Notes under the pieces: model-generated
The model's database searches: none
What the model was told of the DNA's origin: nothing
Seen by the model: the letters and a program-made list of their open reading frames with translations, nothing else
Shown here: positions 6,576 through 8,644 of the stretch, in pieces
Layout of the letters: every line of letters starts with the position of its first letter
Position numbering within the stretch: position 1 is the stretch's first letter
NCBI GenBank assembly: GCA_016793415.1
Contig: JAEUMC010000241.1
Location: forward strand, 1-8,644
Length of the DNA: 8,644 nt
Origin: Devosia sp.
Lineage (GTDB): Bacteria; Pseudomonadota; Alphaproteobacteria; Rhizobiales; Devosiaceae
Reading direction: 5' to 3'
Position numbers and translations under genes: made by a program

Positions 6576-7835
6576 TTACTGCGAGTACGAGCCAGTACGG
6601 TCGGCAACGGCCTGCAGTGCCGCTTCCGGAGTCTGGGCGCCCTGCAGCACCGAGTCGAATGCGGACGCGAGGTCGGCATTGTATTCGGCCATGTACAGCG
6701 CCGGCGGCAGGCCGTGCGTGTTCGGGTTCTTCAGCGCGTCGAGCCACACCTTGAAGTTCGGGATATCGTCGTAGGTGGCGCTGTCGACCAGCGACAGGCG
6801 GCCCGGGAGGTTTGCCAGCACGTGGCTGAACTTTTCCATCGCCGGCGGGCTGATCAGGTATTTGACGAACTCCGCCGCCGCTTCCTTGTTCCCGGTATTG
6901 GTCGGAATGAAGATCGTCGACACGTCCGCCCAGGTCGAGCCGTTCAGTTCCGGGGTCTTGCCCGGCACCTGCACCACGCCCCAGTCCATCCCGGCTTCGG
7001 TATTGAACTTGGCGCGCCACTCACCCTCGAACACCATGGCAATCTTGCCCTGCTTGAACGAGTCCTGGTCCGACATGTAGGGGCCGAAGCCAGCGACGAA
7101 CTTGTTGTAGGCCGCGGGGGTCACCGGCGCCACCACGTTGTCGAAGTAGAACTTCACGCCTTCAACGAACCCCGGATCGGTGGGGGTCGGCTTGCCGTCG
7201 CGGTTCCAGTCGCCACCATGTGCATAGCCCAGCGTCTTCAAACCAGCCGAGATGTCGGTGAGCCCGAGGCCGAGCTGGGTGACGTTGCCCTCGGCATCCA
7301 CCTTGGTCAGCTTCTTGATGGCGTCGGCCAGTTCGGCCATCGAGGTCGGCGGGGTGACGCCGGCTTCGTCGAGCAGCTTCTTGTTGTAGACCAGCTGGAA
7401 ATTATGGGTCGCGATCGGCACCGAGTAGAGCGTCCCGTCGACCACGAGCTGCTTCATGATGCTCTCGGGGAAATCCGAGGTATCAAGGCCGAATTCATCG
7501 AGCGGCAGCAGGATGCCCTGGTTCGCCCACGACGCAATGTTGGAGGCGAAGTTGTCCGAGACGTCGAAGGCGCCCTTGGCGCTCGACATCGAAGCCAGCT
7601 GCTTGGTCATGTCGGGGCTCGACACGCCCTTGACCACGATCTTGTCCTGGCTGGCGTTGAAATCGGTGATGATCTGCTCGAGCGCCGCGCCCTCGGCGCC
7701 GCCCCACAGATACGAGAAGGTGATCTCGGTCTTGTCCTGTGCCTGGGCGCCCAGCGCCCCACCCAGTAGCATGACCGCGCCCAGCGCGGTCGACATCGCG
7801 GCATGCGCCGCACGAGCTTGAGCTTTCCGCTCCAT
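6576..7835 (-). CDS. Extracellular sugar-binding protein of an ABC importer (family 1 SBP)
   Basis: This 419-residue secreted protein should capture the sugar in the periplasm and deliver it to the two permeases encoded just downstream. The N-terminus has a basic start (MERKAQARAA), a hydrophobic core (about 14-29) and a likely signal-peptidase I site after AQA (about residue 32); there is no lipobox Cys, so it is soluble and not lipid-anchored. Mature features fit SBP family 1: FSYLWGGAEG at the first strand, a hinge region with SVPIATHNFQLVYNKKLLDEAGVTPPTS, and the F-x-G-E-W (FEGEW) motif near residue 265-275. The ATG at 7835 is preceded by AGGGAGA about 8-13 bases upstream, a good ribosome site. 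It is the first gene of the operon and the most strongly placed next to the control region. The ligand is unknown; the regulator type and operon layout suggest an amino sugar or short oligosaccharide. Confidence 0.94.
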   Translation of the reverse strand: MERKAQARAAHAAMSTALGAVMLLGGALGAQAQDKTEITFSYLWGGAEGAALEQIITDFNASQDKIVVKGVSSPDMTKQLASMSSAKGAFDVSDNFASNIASWANQGILLPLDEFGLDTSDFPESIMKQLVVDGTLYSVPIATHNFQLVYNKKLLDEAGVTPPTSMAELADAIKKLTKVDAEGNVTQLGLGLTDISAGLKTLGYAHGGDWNRDGKPTPTDPGFVEGVKFYFDNVVAPVTPAAYNKFVAGFGPYMSDQDSFKQGKIAMVFEGEWRAKFNTEAGMDWGVVQVPGKTPELNGSTWADVSTIFIPTNTGNKEAAAEFVKYLISPPAMEKFSHVLANLPGRLSLVDSATYDDIPNFKVWLDALKNPNTHGLPPALYMAEYNADLASAFDSVLQGAQTPEAALQAVADRTGSYSQ

Positions 7836-7865
7836 CCTGAATTCTCCCTTGGCTACATGCCGTCA

Positions 7866-7881
7866 AATGGTGTAGCCCAAT
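7866..7881. promoter_or_regulatory. Operator-like site 1 (DasR/NagR-type), proximal to the sugar operon
   Basis: The 16-mer AATGGTGTAGCCCAAT matches 12 of 16 positions of the DasR responsive-element consensus ACTGGTCTAGACCACT as I remember it, and 10 of 12 in the core TGGTCTAGACCA. It sits about 30 bases upstream of the solute-binding-protein ATG and covers the candidate -10 of the leftward promoter, a good position for repression. The likely binder is the HutC-family regulator encoded at 8117. It shares TGGnGTAnnCCA with site 2. Confidence 0.5.
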
Positions 7882-7898
7882 TTTTCGAGGCCCGTCAA
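7869..7898 (-). promoter_or_regulatory. Candidate promoter of the sugar ABC operon
   Basis: On the - strand, TTGACG (7898-7893) is followed after 18 bases by TACACC (7874-7869). The -35 is strong and the -10 is weak, as is common in alphaproteobacteria. Transcription would begin near 7862, about 26 bases before the ATG. A second possible leftward -10, TATACT (7951-7946), lies inside operator-like site 2 but lacks a good -35. Assignment is by eye. Confidence 0.4.
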
Positions 7899-7940
7899 CA
7901 TGGCGTCACATTCGCGCTGAAATGAGCAGATATCCGTCCA

Positions 7941-7956
7941 ATTGGAGTATACCACT
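7941..7956. promoter_or_regulatory. Operator-like site 2 (DasR/NagR-type), proximal to the regulator gene
   Basis: The 16-mer ATTGGAGTATACCACT matches 12 of 16 positions of the recalled DasR-site consensus ACTGGTCTAGACCACT. Its centre is 75 bases from that of site 1, close to seven turns of DNA, so a looped complex is possible. It lies just upstream of the candidate -35 of the regulator gene and contains a leftward TATACT. It could serve autoregulation of the regulator, control of the operon, or both. Confidence 0.5.
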
Positions 7957-7959
7957 CAC

Positions 7960-7989
7960 TTGCCGGACGAGGAGAAGCTGTGCTTTGAT
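7960..7989 (+). promoter_or_regulatory. Candidate promoter of the GntR-family regulator gene
   Basis: TTGCCG (7960-7965) and TTTGAT (7984-7989) are separated by 18 bases. Transcription would start near 7996, at the foot of the first leader hairpin, giving a leader of about 120 bases. The match is moderate and made by eye. Operator-like site 2 ends 4 bases upstream. Confidence 0.35.
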
Positions 7990-7999
7990 GCGCGCCAGA

Positions 8000-8042
8000 G
8001 CGAGGTCAGGAAAGGCTGCAGGCCTTTCCGGTTCGACCTCGC
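8000..8042 (+). other. Two-tier hairpin in the regulator leader (hairpin A)
   Basis: An outer stem GCGAGGTC (8000-8007) pairs perfectly with GACCTCGC (8035-8042), and an inner stem GGAAAGGC (8009-8016) pairs perfectly with GCCTTTCC (8022-8029) around a 5-base loop. The internal loop is asymmetric (one base against five). Sixteen perfect pairs in 43 bases is far above chance. No T-run follows on either strand, so it is not a standard terminator. It could be an RNA element or, as DNA, a protein-binding palindrome. Confidence 0.7.
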
Positions 8043-8058
8043 GACAAAACAAGGACGT

Positions 8059-8097
8059 GGAGCAGGAGTGCGATTGAACGAAACGCAATCCTGCTCC
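8059..8097 (+). other. Second hairpin in the regulator leader, next to the ribosome site (hairpin B)
   Basis: GGAGCAGGA (8059-8067) pairs perfectly with TCCTGCTCC (8089-8097); after one G/A mismatch, TGCG (8069-8072) pairs with CGCA (8084-8087), leaving an 11-base A-rich loop. It ends 3 bases before the Shine-Dalgarno sequence GGAGGAG. Its last four bases, CTCC, could instead pair with GGAG of that site, so competing folds are possible. Together with hairpin A it makes the leader highly structured. Confidence 0.68.
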
Positions 8098-8100
8098 GGT

Positions 8101-8107
8101 GGAGGAG
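8101..8107 (+). promoter_or_regulatory. Ribosome binding site of the regulator gene
   Basis: GGAGGAG lies 9 bases before the ATG at 8117, near-ideal in match and spacing. It fixes the start of the GntR-family gene and sits directly after hairpin B. Confidence 0.8.
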
Positions 8108-8116
8108 TTCCGATTC

Positions 8117-8644
8117 ATGGCTGAGACCGCTGGAAACGGTCGCGCGGGCACCAAGGGCGCTCAGTTGCGCAGCTATCTGCTCGGCCTCATCGAGGGCGAG
8201 CTGAAGCCGCATGAGAAGCTCCCCACCGAGCGCGACCTCGCCGAAACCTTCGGCGTCACCCGCCTGACAGTGCGGCGCGCTCTCGACCAGTTGGGCTACG
8301 AGGGCCGCGTCTACCGCACGCAGGGCGCCGGCACCTTCGTTTCCGAGCCGCGCATCGCCAAATCGGTGGAGCTGACCTCGTTCACCCAGGACATGCGCTC
8401 GCGCGGGCTGGTGCCCGGTTCGCTCGATACGGTGGTCGAGGAAATCCCCGCCGGCGCCGAGATCGGTGCCCGCCTGGCGCTCAGCCCGCGCGACCTCGTC
8501 GCCCATATCTCGCGCGTCCGCACCGCCGATGGCGAGCCGATGTGCATCGAGAACACCTATGTACCGGCAAAGCTGGCGCCCGGCCTCGCGGCGCGCGGCA
8601 TCGATGGCTCGCTCTACCAGATGCTCACCGAGACCTATCACCTG
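8117..8644 (+). CDS. GntR-family transcriptional regulator, HutC/UTRA subfamily (3' partial)
   Basis: The frame is open from the ATG at 8117 to the window edge (176 residues visible; a full HutC-type protein is about 240). Residues 13-77 form the winged helix-turn-helix, with the family hallmark LPTERDLAETFGVTRLTVRRALDQL (about 35-59) and the wing RVYRTQGAGTFV (64-75). From about residue 85 the UTRA ligand-binding domain begins, with SRVRTADGEPMCIENTYVP (132-150) matching the conserved R-x-R-x-A-D-GEP...E...Y-P pattern. UTRA regulators such as NagR and DasR sense sugar phosphates and release DNA when the ligand binds. Here the gene diverges from the sugar ABC operon and the gap holds two DasR-like sites, so repression of the operon, relieved by the phosphorylated sugar made by the ROK kinase, is the likely circuit. 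The C-terminal part and the stop lie outside the window. Confidence 0.92.
   Translation, partial: MAETAGNGRAGTKGAQLRSYLLGLIEGELKPHEKLPTERDLAETFGVTRLTVRRALDQLGYEGRVYRTQGAGTFVSEPRIAKSVELTSFTQDMRSRGLVPGSLDTVVEEIPAGAEIGARLALSPRDLVAHISRVRTADGEPMCIENTYVPAKLAPGLAARGIDGSLYQMLTETYHL

Noticed and set aside
5945..6754. 269-residue + strand open frame (and a similar one at 4888-5697) opposite the permeases
   Set aside because: Gln/Arg/Asp/His-rich low-information sequence typical of the antisense of membrane-protein codons.
6489..7769. 426-residue + strand open frame opposite the solute-binding protein
   Set aside because: Antisense shadow of a clearly coding SBP gene in GC-rich DNA; rich in Arg, His and Gln with no domain pattern.
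8000..8097. Leader hairpins as intrinsic terminators
   Set aside because: Neither stem is followed by a T-run on either strand, and both precede the ribosome site of a gene in the same direction.
7942..8124. 60-residue + strand open frame in the divergent control region
   Set aside because: Starts at a TTG inside an operator-like site without a ribosome site, crosses both hairpins and overlaps the regulator start.
8006..8641. 211-residue - strand open frame opposite the regulator
   Set aside because: The + strand frame gives an unmistakable GntR winged helix and UTRA domain; the antisense frame shows no family pattern.

Overview
The window is GC-rich (roughly 63-65% by eye), with no rRNA, tRNA, CRISPR array or transposase visible. 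Gene style, codon use and the intergenic repeat type suggest an alphaproteobacterium of the Hyphomicrobiales (Devosia-like is my guess; this is inference from the look of the proteins, not a database result).

Region 1 (1-3713, + strand) looks like a heme-linked uptake locus. It starts inside a TonB-dependent outer-membrane receptor of the hemoglobin/heme type (3' part only). A strong intrinsic terminator follows, then an ABC exporter-fold fusion protein of the SbmA/BacA/YddA-like class (membrane domain plus ATPase). Twelve bases later comes a 234-residue protein that I read as a compact, internally duplicated relative of the HemS/ChuX heme-handling family. A classical periplasmic-binding HmuTUV importer is not in view, so the inner-membrane partner here may be the SbmA-like protein.

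Region 2 (3714-3871) is a convergent gap with a REP/BIME-like element: two inverted arms of about 40 bp, each a C/G-rich hairpin followed by a G-quadruplex-type G-run on the strand being transcribed into it.

Region 3 (3872-7835, - strand) is a four-gene sugar operon, read from right to left: secreted solute-binding protein, MalF-like permease, MalG-like permease, ROK-family sugar kinase. The genes overlap or sit within a few bases of each other. No ATP-binding subunit is present. The kinase has two unusual substitutions in its sugar/zinc-binding motifs.

Region 4 (7836-8116) is the divergent control region. It holds two 16-bp sites resembling the operator of DasR/NagR-type GntR regulators, 75 bp apart centre to centre, candidate promoters in both directions, and two strong tandem hairpins in the leader of the next gene. 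Region 5 (8117-8644, + strand) is the 5' part of a GntR/HutC-family (UTRA) regulator running off the window. It probably represses the sugar operon and itself. Overall the right half closely resembles the Streptomyces dasR-dasABC layout (divergent HutC-type regulator, binding protein plus two permeases, no ATPase), which suggests an amino sugar or small oligosaccharide as substrate.
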